Below, in pieces: positions 16,233 through 24,310 of a stretch of 64,000 nt of DNA. The stretch's first letter is position 1. Each line of letters starts with the position of its first letter. The DNA lies in contig JAEYMI010000013.1 in NCBI GenBank assembly GCA_023461275.1, forward strand, positions 124,001 to 188,000, written 5' to 3'. This DNA comes from Actinomycetes bacterium. GTDB taxonomy: Bacteria; Actinomycetota; Actinomycetes; Mycobacteriales; Mycobacteriaceae. The notes below the pieces were generated by a model. It did no database searches, had not been told where the DNA came from, and saw only the letters and a program-made list of their open reading frames with translations. The position numbers and the translations under genes are program-made.

Positions 16233-18602
16233 ATGAGCTCAGAGGACAAGAGTCGGCTTTCGCTGGCCGATGACCTGTCCGCTCGTTCCGACGACGAGCT
16301 GATCACGCTGCTCAGCCTGCGCCCCGATCTGGCATCACCTCCGCCGCAGGGCACCGGCGTGCTCGCGCAGCGGGCGCTGTCGGCGGCGTCGATCACGCTG
16401 GCCGGCGAAGACCTCGACCTGCTCGGTGTCGCGGTGCTCGAGCAGGCGATCGCCTTCGGCGTCGATCCCGACTCCCCCACCGCGGTCTGCTCGACGAACG
16501 CCGCCGCCATCGTCAAAGCCCTGTCCGGCCGCGCCGATCCCGATGAGATCTCGGCCCGCGTCGACGACCTCATCCGACGCGGATTGCTGTGGGGCGATCG
16601 TGGCGCATTGTGGTCGGGCGCGCACGCACCGGCGGCGCTGCCGTGGCGGGCGGCGCATCTCATCGGGCCGATCGCCGGACTCGACGCCGACGACCTACGC
16701 AAGAAGCTCGACGGCCTCGACGAACGGCAGTCGGGATTGCTGCAGACGCTGTCGACCGGACCGGCGTTGGGTCGCAGTCGCGACGCCGCACCCGATGCCG
16801 ATCCGAAAGCGCCTGTGCCGCAGCTGATTTCGGCAGGGCTACTGGCCCGAGTCGACGATCAGACCGTCGAGCTGCCCCCGATGGTCGCGCAGTTACTGCG
16901 CTCGCAGCCTCCACTGCGGACCGCCGATCTCCGACGACCACCGCTGCACGCACCGGGCACCAAGAAGCGGTTCACCATCGCCGCGGTGGACGCCGCGGCC
17001 GGCGGCGAGGCCCTCGAACTGATCCGGCACACCACCGCCGTCATCGACGTGCTCGGGCGGACACCGGCGGCGGTGTTGCGCTCGGGTGCGCTCGGCGTCC
17101 GCGAACTGCGACGACTCGCGAAGGTCACCGGGCTGGCGCAGTCGCGGATCGCGTTCATCGTCGAATTGCTGGCCTACCTGCGCCTCGTCGACGCCGGCTT
17201 CCCCGACCCGCCGCCGCCGGGTGACAACGGCGAGCAGGCCTACGCGCCCACACCGACCGCGGATTCCTGGTTGCATCAGCCGCCGGAACGACAGTGGGCG
17301 ATGCTCTTCGGCGCCTGGCTGGACATGCCGCGCCGCGCCTGGCAGATCGGCGAACTCGATCGCGACGGCAACGCCTACCCCGCGCTGTCGGCGGATCTGC
17401 ACGACGGTTTCGCGCCGACGCAGCGTCGACTCATCCTGTCGATGTTGGCCGACGGAACGCCTGCTGTTCCAGTGACCGTCGACGACCTCACCGCCGCACT
17501 CGTGTGGCAACATCCGCGGCACATGCGACGGTTCTCCAATCACGTGGTGGGTGAAACACTCAGGGAGGCACAGGAACTCGGTGCTGTGGCGCACGGGTCG
17601 ATGACCCGCATCGGCCGGGCCGCACTCGACGCGGACTCCGGGTCGGGCGCGGAGATCACCGATGCGGTCCTCGCACCGATGCGCGCAGCCCTGCCGGAAC
17701 CGGTGGATCACTTTGTGACACAGGCGGATTTGACTTTGATGGTGCCGGGCCCGATGACGCCGGAGCTGGCCGAGCAGGTGGAGCTGGTGGCCGACCTGGA
17801 ATCCGGTGGCGCGGCGTCGGTGTACCGGGTGTCCGACGCAAGCGTGCGACGCGCCCTGGATGCCGGGCGCAGCAGCGGCGAGTTGCTCAACCTCTTCACG
17901 TCGCATTCCAGTACTCCTGTGCCGCAGTCACTTACGTATCTGGTGGAGGACGTCGCCCGGCGCCACGGGCAGCTACGGGTGGGTATCGCATCGTCGTTTG
18001 TGCGGTGTGAGGATCCGGCGACGATGGCCGCGGTGCTGCGCAGTGAAGCGGCCGAGCATCTCGCGTTGCGTGCCCTGGCACCGACCGTCGCGGTCTCCGC
18101 CGCCGACGTCCGCGACGTCATCGACCGGCTGCGGGAGGCGGGCTTCGCCCCGGCCGGTGAGGACTCCTCCGGGACTCTGGTCGATCTACGGCAACGCGGC
18201 AGCCGGGTGTCGGTGACCCGACAACGACGGCATCCGACGCCGCGGCGGGCCACTCCGTCCGAAGAACAGCTGAAATCGGTTGTCGCACGGCTCCGTTCGG
18301 GTGATCGGGCGGCGTCGGTCGGCACCGGGCGTCGCGGCACGTCGTCGAACGACTCGTCCGGCGGTGCGCCGGTACGCGCGGTCGGCGGCGGGGAGTCGGC
18401 GACCGCCTTGATCCAGCTGGCGCTGCGAGCCGGGCGACATCTCAAACTCGGCTACGTCGACGCCCACGGCTCGGCGAGCCGGCACGTGGTGACGCCGCGG
18501 CTGCTCGGCGCCGGACAGTTGGTGGCGATCGACGACGGCAACGACGAGGAACAGCACTTCTCGTTGCATCGCATCACCAGCGTGGAGTTGCTGGAAAGCT
18601 GA
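16233..18602 (+). CDS. helicase-associated (Helicase_C_3/WYL-like) protein, Rv0862c-like
   Basis: A 789-residue protein from ATG 16233. It lacks Walker motifs. It has winged-helix-like segments (RTPAAVLRSGALGVRELRRLAKVTGL, about 275-300) and a region of the helicase C-terminal family, LTLMVPGPMTPELAEQVELVADLESG...YRVSDASVRRALDAG (about 495-540), that resembles the XPB partner region. It closes with a WYL-like module (LIQLALRAGRHLKLGYVDAHG...HRITSVELLE, about 720-785). In mycobacteria the homologue Rv0862c adjoins the XPB helicase gene; here rtcB sits between them. A role with XPB in DNA repair is inferred. Confidence 0.8.
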   Translation: MSSEDKSRLSLADDLSARSDDELITLLSLRPDLASPPPQGTGVLAQRALSAASITLAGEDLDLLGVAVLEQAIAFGVDPDSPTAVCSTNAAAIVKALSGRADPDEISARVDDLIRRGLLWGDRGALWSGAHAPAALPWRAAHLIGPIAGLDADDLRKKLDGLDERQSGLLQTLSTGPALGRSRDAAPDADPKAPVPQLISAGLLARVDDQTVELPPMVAQLLRSQPPLRTADLRRPPLHAPGTKKRFTIAAVDAAAGGEALELIRHTTAVIDVLGRTPAAVLRSGALGVRELRRLAKVTGLAQSRIAFIVELLAYLRLVDAGFPDPPPPGDNGEQAYAPTPTADSWLHQPPERQWAMLFGAWLDMPRRAWQIGELDRDGNAYPALSADLHDGFAPTQRRLILSMLADGTPAVPVTVDDLTAALVWQHPRHMRRFSNHVVGETLREAQELGAVAHGSMTRIGRAALDADSGSGAEITDAVLAPMRAALPEPVDHFVTQADLTLMVPGPMTPELAEQVELVADLESGGAASVYRVSDASVRRALDAGRSSGELLNLFTSHSSTPVPQSLTYLVEDVARRHGQLRVGIASSFVRCEDPATMAAVLRSEAAEHLALRALAPTVAVSAADVRDVIDRLREAGFAPAGEDSSGTLVDLRQRGSRVSVTRQRRHPTPRRATPSEEQLKSVVARLRSGDRAASVGTGRRGTSSNDSSGGAPVRAVGGGESATALIQLALRAGRHLKLGYVDAHGSASRHVVTPRLLGAGQLVAIDDGNDEEQHFSLHRITSVELLES

Positions 18603-18603
18603 C

Positions 18604-18742
18604 GTCGACGGCGCCCTCCCCACCGTCGACGGCGCCCTCCACATCGTCGACGGCGCCCTCCCCCACGTCGACAGCGCCCTCCCCCACCTCGACAGCGCCC
18701 TCCACATCGTTGACGGCGCCCTCCCCCACGTCGACGGCGCCC
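18604..18742 (+). repeat. 21-bp tandem repeat array 2 (GTCGACGGCGCCCTC family)
   Basis: Six full 21-bp units (starts 18604, 18625, 18646, 18667, 18688, 18709) and a partial seventh from 18730. The core is GTCGACGGCGCCCTC followed by a variable 6 bp (CCCACC, CACATC or CCCCAC). It begins one base after the TGA stop of the helicase-associated gene and lies on the sense strand of that gene. It is the same family, same orientation relative to the preceding gene and same copy number as array 1 at 3756-3890. Confidence 0.9.
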
Positions 18743-18849
18743 GGTAATTGGCTCGCCATCGACCGCCCGTGCCGCTACGGTGATGCACGCCGTCGAATCC
18801 GGCGGCGCCAACCCCGGGGCCGTAAACCCCAAGCAACACAGGAAGAATC

Positions 18850-20043
18850 ATGTCCACCACATTCCCCGTACCCCTGTCGGGCACACCCAAGGTCCTGTTG
18901 TGGGCCGACGAGCAGTCGATCGAGCACGAGGCGCTCGAACAGCTGCGCCGGGTGTCGCGACTGCCGTGGGTGCACGGGGTCCGCGTGATGCCCGACGTCC
19001 ACGTCGGCAAGGGCGCCACCGTCGGATCGGTGATCGCCATGCGCGATGCGGTGTGCCCGGCCGCGGTCGGCGTCGACATCGGATGTGGCATGTCGGCGGT
19101 GCGTACCAGCCTCGTCGCCGAGGACCTACCCGACGACCTGTCGGGTATACGTAGCGCGATCGAGTCGGCGGTGCCGGTGGGATTCCACTCGCACGACCGG
19201 CCAGTCAACCTGCACCGGCTGCAGGTCGGCGGCGGGTGGGGCGACTTCTGGTCGGGATTCAACGAATTGCACAGCGGTGTAAGCAAGTTGGAGACCCGGG
19301 CGCACAAGCAGATGGGCTCACTCGGCGGTGGCAACCACTTCATCGAGGTCTGCCTCGACGACGACGGAGCGGTGTGGCTGATGCTGCATTCCGGGTCTCG
19401 GAACATCGGCAAAGAACTCGCCGAGCGCCACATGGCGATCGCCGCGAAGTTGCCGCACAACCAGGATCTCCCCGATCGCGATCTGGCCGTATTCATCTCC
19501 GGCACAACGGAAATGGAAGCCTACCGACGCGATCTGGAGTGGGCACAGGACTACGCCGCACGCAACCGTCGGGTGATGGTTGCGTTGGTGTGCGCGGCGA
19601 TCCGCGAGTCCTTCGCCGATCGTCGGGTGCTGTTCGACGACCCGATCAGCTGCCACCACAACTACGTCGCCACCGAGCACGTCGACGGCGTCGACCTGCT
19701 GGTGACCCGTAAGGGTGCGATCCGCGCCGGCGACGGCGACCTCGGGTTGATCCCCGGATCGATGGGCACCGGATCGTATGTGGTGCGCGGTCTGGGCTCG
19801 GCGCAGTCCTTCTACTCCGCCTCACACGGGGCGGGGCGTCGGATGAGCCGGTCCAAGGCACGCAAGATGTTCACCGCCGACGACCTCGTCGCCCAGACCG
19901 TCGGCGTCGAGTCCCGTAAGGACGCCGGCGTCGTCGACGAGATCCCGGCGGCGTACAAGGACATCGAGTCGGTGATCGCGGCGCAGACCGACCTCGTCGA
20001 GGTGGTCGCGCACCTGCGTCAGGTGGTGTGCGTGAAGGGCTGA
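18850..20043 (+). CDS. rtcB: RNA-splicing ligase RtcB
   Basis: A 397-residue RtcB. Its metal and GMP-binding motifs are all present: MPDVHVGKGATVGSV (about 41-55), GVDIGCGM (75-82, catalytic Cys), GSLGGGNHFIE, HSGSRNIG, HHNYV, GSMGTGSYVV and the guanylylated-His motif SHGAGRRMSR. It ligates 2',3'-cyclic phosphate or 3'-phosphate RNA ends to 5'-OH ends with GTP and Mn(II). It stands between two genes that are neighbours in mycobacteria, flanked by the 21-bp array upstream and a perfect hairpin downstream. No RtcA or archease gene is nearby. Confidence 0.95.
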   Translation: MSTTFPVPLSGTPKVLLWADEQSIEHEALEQLRRVSRLPWVHGVRVMPDVHVGKGATVGSVIAMRDAVCPAAVGVDIGCGMSAVRTSLVAEDLPDDLSGIRSAIESAVPVGFHSHDRPVNLHRLQVGGGWGDFWSGFNELHSGVSKLETRAHKQMGSLGGGNHFIEVCLDDDGAVWLMLHSGSRNIGKELAERHMAIAAKLPHNQDLPDRDLAVFISGTTEMEAYRRDLEWAQDYAARNRRVMVALVCAAIRESFADRRVLFDDPISCHHNYVATEHVDGVDLLVTRKGAIRAGDGDLGLIPGSMGTGSYVVRGLGSAQSFYSASHGAGRRMSRSKARKMFTADDLVAQTVGVESRKDAGVVDEIPAAYKDIESVIAAQTDLVEVVAHLRQVVCVKG

Positions 20044-20050
20044 GGATTGT

Positions 20051-20112
20051 CACCGGACTATCTACCTAATACCGGAGAAGTTTCACCGGTGTATTAGGTA
20101 GATAGTCCGGTG
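20051..20112. terminator. 22-bp perfect hairpin after rtcB
   Basis: Left arm 20051-20072 (starts CACCGGACTATCTACC) pairs perfectly with right arm 20091-20112, with an 18-bp loop able to pair further. It starts 8 bp after the rtcB stop. It lacks a T-run and is noticeably AT-richer than its surroundings. Confidence 0.75.
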
Positions 20113-20203
20113 GCAGCTCCATACCCGACGGCATGTGGCCCGCCCGTCGAGCCCCCAGCGCCCGAGCTCGACGGATGTCGCACCGATCTGGACAATGGAT
20201 GGA

Positions 20204-21871
20204 ATGACCGACGGACCCCTGATCGTGCAATCCGACAAGACCCTGCTGCTCGAGGTGGATCACCCCGACGCAGGGGCCGCGCGGGCGGCGATCGCGCCGT
20301 TCGCCGAGCTGGAACGTGCTCCCGAGCACGTGCACACCTATCGCGTGACGCCGCTGGCGCTGTGGAATGCGCGGGCCGCCGGCCACGACGCCGAGCAGGT
20401 CGTCGACGCGCTGGTCACCTACAGCCGCTACGCCGTGCCGCAGCCGCTGCTGATGGACATCGTCGACACCATGGGCCGCTTCGGCCGGCTGCAATTGGTC
20501 AAGAACCCGGCGCACGGCCTCACCCTGGTCAGCCTGGACCGCGCGGTACTCGTCGAGGTGATGCGCAACAAGAAGGTCGCGCCGATGCTCGGAGCGCAGC
20601 TCGACGACGACACCGTCGTCGTACACCCGTCGGAGCGTGGTCGCCTCAAGCAGATCCTGCTGAAGGTCGGCTGGCCGGCCGAGGACCTCGCCGGATACGT
20701 CGACGGTGAGGCCCACCCGATCTCACTCGAGCAGGGCGACTGGCAACTGCGCGACTATCAGGAACTGGCCGCCGACTCGTTCTGGGCCGGTGGCTCCGGC
20801 GTCGTGGTGCTGCCCTGCGGTGCGGGCAAGACGATGGTCGGCGCCGCGGCGATGGCCAAGGCGCAGGCCACCACGCTGATCCTGGTCACCAACACCGTCG
20901 CCGGCCGGCAGTGGAAACGCGAGCTGATCGCGCGGACGTCGCTGACCGAGGAGGAGATCGGCGAGTACTCCGGTGAACGCAAGGAGATCCGCCCGGTCAC
21001 CATCGCGACGTATCAGGTGATGACGCGAAAGTCGAAGGGCGAGTACAAGAATCTCGACCTCTTCGACTCCCGCGACTGGGGCCTGGTGATCTACGACGAG
21101 GTGCATCTGCTGCCCGCGCCGGTGTTCCGGATGACCGCCGACCTGCAATCGCGTCGCCGACTCGGGTTGACCGCGACCCTGGTCCGCGAGGACGGCCGTG
21201 AGGGTGACGTGTTCAGCCTGATCGGGCCCAAACGCTACGACGCACCGTGGAAGGACATTGAGGCGCAGGGCTGGATCGCGCCGGCCGAGTGCATCGAGGT
21301 GCGCGTGACGCTGACCGACGAGGAGCGCCTGCAGTACGCCGTCGCCGAGAACGACGTCAAGTATCGCCTGTGCTCCACCGCGCACACCAAGGTCAACGTG
21401 GTGAAGTCAATCCTGGCTCGGCACAAGGATTCTCAGACGCTCATCATCGGCGCCTACATCGACCAGCTCGAAGAACTCGGACGCGAACTCGACGCCCCGG
21501 TGATCCAGGGTTCGACGAAGAACAAAGAGCGCGAGGCACTGTTCGACCGGTTCCGGACCGGCGAGATCACGACGCTCGTGGTGTCGAAGGTGGCCAACTT
21601 CTCCATCGACCTGCCCGAGGCGTCGGTGGCGGTCCAGGTGTCGGGAACGTTCGGTTCACGACAGGAGGAGGCCCAGCGCCTCGGCCGCCTGCTGCGACCC
21701 AAACGCGATGGCGGACAAGCACATTTCTACTCCGTGGTTTCCCGTGACACCCTCGACGCCGACTACGCCGCCCACCGGCAGCGATTCCTGGCCGAGCAGG
21801 GCTACGCCTACCGCATCACCGACGCCGACGACCTGCTCGGCCCGGCGATCGGTGAGGAATCGCCGAGCTGA
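20204..21871 (+). CDS. XPB/ERCC3-type DNA helicase (Rv0861c-like)
   Basis: A 555-residue SF2 helicase. Residues 1-180 are the XPB-specific N-terminal damage-recognition-like region (PLIVQSDKTLLLEVDHP). The motor follows: Q-region QLRDYQELAAD, Walker A PCGAGKTM, DEVH box (VIYDEVHLLPAP), TAT with the XPB-specific RED motif (TATLVREDGREGD), motif IV-VI segments (QTLIIGAYIDQLEEL, EAQRLGRLLRP). ATP-dependent 3'-5' unwinding in repair is known for mycobacterial XPB. ATG 20204 gives MTDGPLIVQSDK; an ATG at 20195 adds three residues. Confidence 0.93.
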   Translation: MTDGPLIVQSDKTLLLEVDHPDAGAARAAIAPFAELERAPEHVHTYRVTPLALWNARAAGHDAEQVVDALVTYSRYAVPQPLLMDIVDTMGRFGRLQLVKNPAHGLTLVSLDRAVLVEVMRNKKVAPMLGAQLDDDTVVVHPSERGRLKQILLKVGWPAEDLAGYVDGEAHPISLEQGDWQLRDYQELAADSFWAGGSGVVVLPCGAGKTMVGAAAMAKAQATTLILVTNTVAGRQWKRELIARTSLTEEEIGEYSGERKEIRPVTIATYQVMTRKSKGEYKNLDLFDSRDWGLVIYDEVHLLPAPVFRMTADLQSRRRLGLTATLVREDGREGDVFSLIGPKRYDAPWKDIEAQGWIAPAECIEVRVTLTDEERLQYAVAENDVKYRLCSTAHTKVNVVKSILARHKDSQTLIIGAYIDQLEELGRELDAPVIQGSTKNKEREALFDRFRTGEITTLVVSKVANFSIDLPEASVAVQVSGTFGSRQEEAQRLGRLLRPKRDGGQAHFYSVVSRDTLDADYAAHRQRFLAEQGYAYRITDADDLLGPAIGEESPS

Positions 21872-21897
21872 TCGAACGCGCGGTAGAGCCATCGAAA

Positions 21898-21942
21898 AGG
21901 TGTAGGCATTTGTCGCGGATTCCGCCACAAATGCCTACACCT
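21898..21942. terminator. bidirectional hairpin between XPB and LppU-like genes
   Basis: A 22-bp stem with one mismatch: 21898-21919 (AGGTGTAGGCATTTGT...) pairs with 21921-21942. It lies between converging genes (stops at 21871 and 21967). AAAAG precedes it on the plus strand, giving a T-run for the minus-strand transcript. Confidence 0.8.
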
Positions 21943-21966
21943 GTTCATCGCCCAGCGTCGGCGGAG

Positions 21967-23049
21967 TCAGGTGCCCGACGACTGACTCAGGCAGTACCCG
22001 ACCGGACTGGGCAGCGCGAAGTACGCCGCAACCTGCGGTTCTGGGCACGAGGGTTGCGTCGTCGTCCGGCTCTCGACCTTGAGCACACTGTTCGACGTGC
22101 TCGACGCCATCGAACCGCACGACACCGACTTGAAGTCACTCAGATTCGCTGTCACGCTCTCCCCGTTGGGCACCTGGTAGCACTTGCCCTCGGTGAAATT
22201 CGGTGTGAGACAAAGTTGTTCGCCCCTGGACCGGTCTTGATTCCGGCCGCTGACAAACCACAGCCGGGAGTATTCTTCGCCGGGGCACTGCGAGGTCTGG
22301 ATCTTCTGCGCGACCAGAAACGTGAACTCCTCCGACGAGCAGTCCGCCTTCTTCGCGCGCAGCGTGTCGTCGGACGAACGGCCGGACACCGAGATGCAAT
22401 CGCCGACAGCCACGTCGTCGGAGTCACCGACCGAACCCTTACTCGCGATGGCGAGGAGTGCGCCGAGTCCGATTACCACGACCACCAAGAGGCCCAATCC
22501 CACCCAGAGCCAGGTGAGTTTGCGCTTCTTGGGCGCCACCGGCTGGCCCGGATACTGCGGATAACCCGGGTAGCCGCCCGGCTGGCCGAACTGCCCGTAC
22601 TGCCCGACGCCCGGCTGACCGTATGCAGGCTGTTGACCGTACTGCTGGCCGACGCCCGGCTGCCCGTACTGCTGGCCAACACCCGGCGGCTGACCATACT
22701 GCGAGCCGTAACCCGGCTGCCCGAACTGCTGCCCCGCACCCTGCTGACCGAACTGCGGTGCGGCGCCGGGCTGACCGAACTGCGGTGCGGCGTCTGGCTG
22801 CCCGTACCCGGGTTGACCGGGCTGGCCATACTGTCCGGTCCCCGGCTGGCCGTATTGCTGCCCTCCGGCGCCCGGTTGCGGGTACCCCGGCTGGCCGGGT
22901 TGCTGCCCACCCGGCTGGCCATACTGCTGCCCGCCCGACTGTCCAGGCACCCCGTACTGCGGATACACCGGCTGTTGCGGCCCACTCGGGGGCGGTCCGG
23001 GCTGCTCGGGTGGCTGCGGCTCCTGCGGCGGATAGGGCGGAGTGCTCAT
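21967..23049 (-). CDS. Gln/Gly/Pro-rich membrane-anchored protein, LppU-like outer domain
   Basis: A 360-residue protein from ATG 23049. Residues 1-175 are low-complexity repeats of GQPG, QQYGQPG and FGQPGAA type. A basic KKRK precedes one transmembrane helix (WLWVGLGLLVVVVIGLGALLA). The outer domain has six or more Cys (VGDCISVSG, KADCSSEEFTFLVAQKI, QCPGEEYSRLWF, LCLTPNF, KCYQVPNGES, SVSCGS), the pattern of LppU/SCO3897-like actinobacterial proteins. No function is known. It is divergent from dapC by 55 bp. Confidence 0.75.
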   Translation of the reverse strand: MSTPPYPPQEPQPPEQPGPPPSGPQQPVYPQYGVPGQSGGQQYGQPGGQQPGQPGYPQPGAGGQQYGQPGTGQYGQPGQPGYGQPDAAPQFGQPGAAPQFGQQGAGQQFGQPGYGSQYGQPPGVGQQYGQPGVGQQYGQQPAYGQPGVGQYGQFGQPGGYPGYPQYPGQPVAPKKRKLTWLWVGLGLLVVVVIGLGALLAIASKGSVGDSDDVAVGDCISVSGRSSDDTLRAKKADCSSEEFTFLVAQKIQTSQCPGEEYSRLWFVSGRNQDRSRGEQLCLTPNFTEGKCYQVPNGESVTANLSDFKSVSCGSMASSTSNSVLKVESRTTTQPSCPEPQVAAYFALPSPVGYCLSQSSGT

Positions 23050-23104
23050 TCGGCCGATGCTACCGCCGACGGTCGGGACCGAACAGGTGTGACAACCTGG
23101 AGCA

Positions 23105-24277
23105 ATGCCTCCCGTTGCCCGACTGCGGCCCTTCACGTCGACGATTTTCGCCGAGATGTCGGCGCTCGCGGTCGCCCATGACGCGGTCAACCTCGGCCAG
23201 GGTTTCCCCGATACCGACGGCCCCGCCGCCATGCTCGACGCCGCGAAGAAGGCCATCGACTCCGGCGACAATCAGTACCCGCCGGGCATCGGCATCCCGG
23301 CGTTGCGGCAGGCCGTCGCCCGGCAACAACGGGACCGCTACGGCCTGGATTACGACCCCGACACCGAGGTGCTGATCACCGTCGGCGCCACCGAGGCGAT
23401 CGCGGGAGCCGTTGTGGGACTTGTGGAACCGGGCTCCGAGGTGGTCATGATCGAGCCCTACTACGATTCCTACGCGGCCACGGTTGCCATGGCCGGCGGC
23501 ATCCGACGAACCGTCCCGCTGATCGACGACGGCGCAGGCGGATTCCGGCTCGACCGCGAGAAGCTCACCGACGTCATCGGACCGCAGACGTCGGTGGTAC
23601 TCGTCAACTCACCACACAACCCGACCGGCACCGTGCTCTCCGACGACGACCTCGCCGCGATCGCCCAACTCGTCGTCGAACACGACCTGATCGCCATCAC
23701 CGACGAGGTGTACGAGTATCTACTGTTCGACGGACGCCCGCACACGCCGCTGGCCACATTCCCGGGCATGCGGGAGCGCACCTTACGGATCTCGAGTGCG
23801 GCGAAAACGTTCAACTGCACCGGCTGGAAGGTCGGCTGGATCAGCGGTCCGGCCGAGTTGGTGGCGGCGGCGCGGGCGGCCAAGCAGTTCATGACCTATG
23901 TGGGATCGGGACCGTTCCAGCCGGCCGTCGCTTACGCGCTCGACCACGAGCGCGAGTGGATCACCGGATCGGCCGCCGAGCTCGAACGCAAGCGAAACCT
24001 GTTGTCGGAGGCTCTTTCCGACGCCGGGTTCGGCGTACATCGCAGCGAGGCAACCTATTTCGTCTGCGCTGATCCGCGACCGCTGGGATTCGACGACGGC
24101 GCGCAGTTCTGCCGCATGCTGCCCGAGCGGATCGGCGTGGCCGCGGTGCCGGTGGCGGTCTTCGCCGACGACACCGAGCCGTGGAAACACTTGGTGCGCT
24201 TCGCTTTTTCCAAACGCGACGACGTGATCGCCGAGGCGGCGCGGCGGTTGCGGGGTCTCGATAAACCCGTCGCCTAG
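23105..24277 (+). CDS. dapC: N-succinyldiaminopimelate aminotransferase DapC (class I/II PLP enzyme)
   Basis: A 390-residue PLP aminotransferase. The N-terminus FAEMSALAVAHDAVNLGQGFPD, NQYPPGIG, NSPHNPTGTVLS (about 178-189) and SAAKTFNCTGWKVGW with the Schiff-base Lys (about 235) match the Rv0858c DapC type closely. It transfers an amino group from glutamate to N-succinyl-2-amino-6-ketopimelate in lysine/peptidoglycan precursor synthesis. The last seven codons and the TAG stop lie inside a dispersed repeat element (24254-24299). DapC-like kynurenine aminotransferases are a less likely alternative. Confidence 0.85.
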   Translation: MPPVARLRPFTSTIFAEMSALAVAHDAVNLGQGFPDTDGPAAMLDAAKKAIDSGDNQYPPGIGIPALRQAVARQQRDRYGLDYDPDTEVLITVGATEAIAGAVVGLVEPGSEVVMIEPYYDSYAATVAMAGGIRRTVPLIDDGAGGFRLDREKLTDVIGPQTSVVLVNSPHNPTGTVLSDDDLAAIAQLVVEHDLIAITDEVYEYLLFDGRPHTPLATFPGMRERTLRISSAAKTFNCTGWKVGWISGPAELVAAARAAKQFMTYVGSGPFQPAVAYALDHEREWITGSAAELERKRNLLSEALSDAGFGVHRSEATYFVCADPRPLGFDDGAQFCRMLPERIGVAAVPVAVFADDTEPWKHLVRFAFSKRDDVIAEAARRLRGLDKPVA

Positions 24278-24299
24278 CGGCTCCGGGCACTCGACCAGC
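24254..24299 (-). repeat. family C 46-bp element overlapping the dapC 3' end
   Basis: On the minus strand this is GCTGGTCGAGTGCCCGGAGC... ending TATCGAGACC, nearly identical to 31649-31693. It overlaps the dapC stop (24275-24277), so the enzyme's C-terminal GLDKPVA is encoded by the repeat. Confidence 0.85.
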
Positions 24300-24310
24300 A
24301 ATCATGTGAC

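Noticed and set aside
3756..18742. CRISPR array interpretation of the 21-bp repeats
   Set aside because: The spacers would be about 6 bp and not unique, and no cas gene is present.
18186..19505. 439-aa minus-strand frame across the 21-bp array and rtcB
   Set aside because: Shadow of the helicase-associated and RtcB frames; the repeat array gives it artificial length.
20051..20112. Riboswitch or tRNA in the hairpin after rtcB
   Set aside because: A simple perfect stem with no aptamer or cloverleaf features; it fits a terminator.
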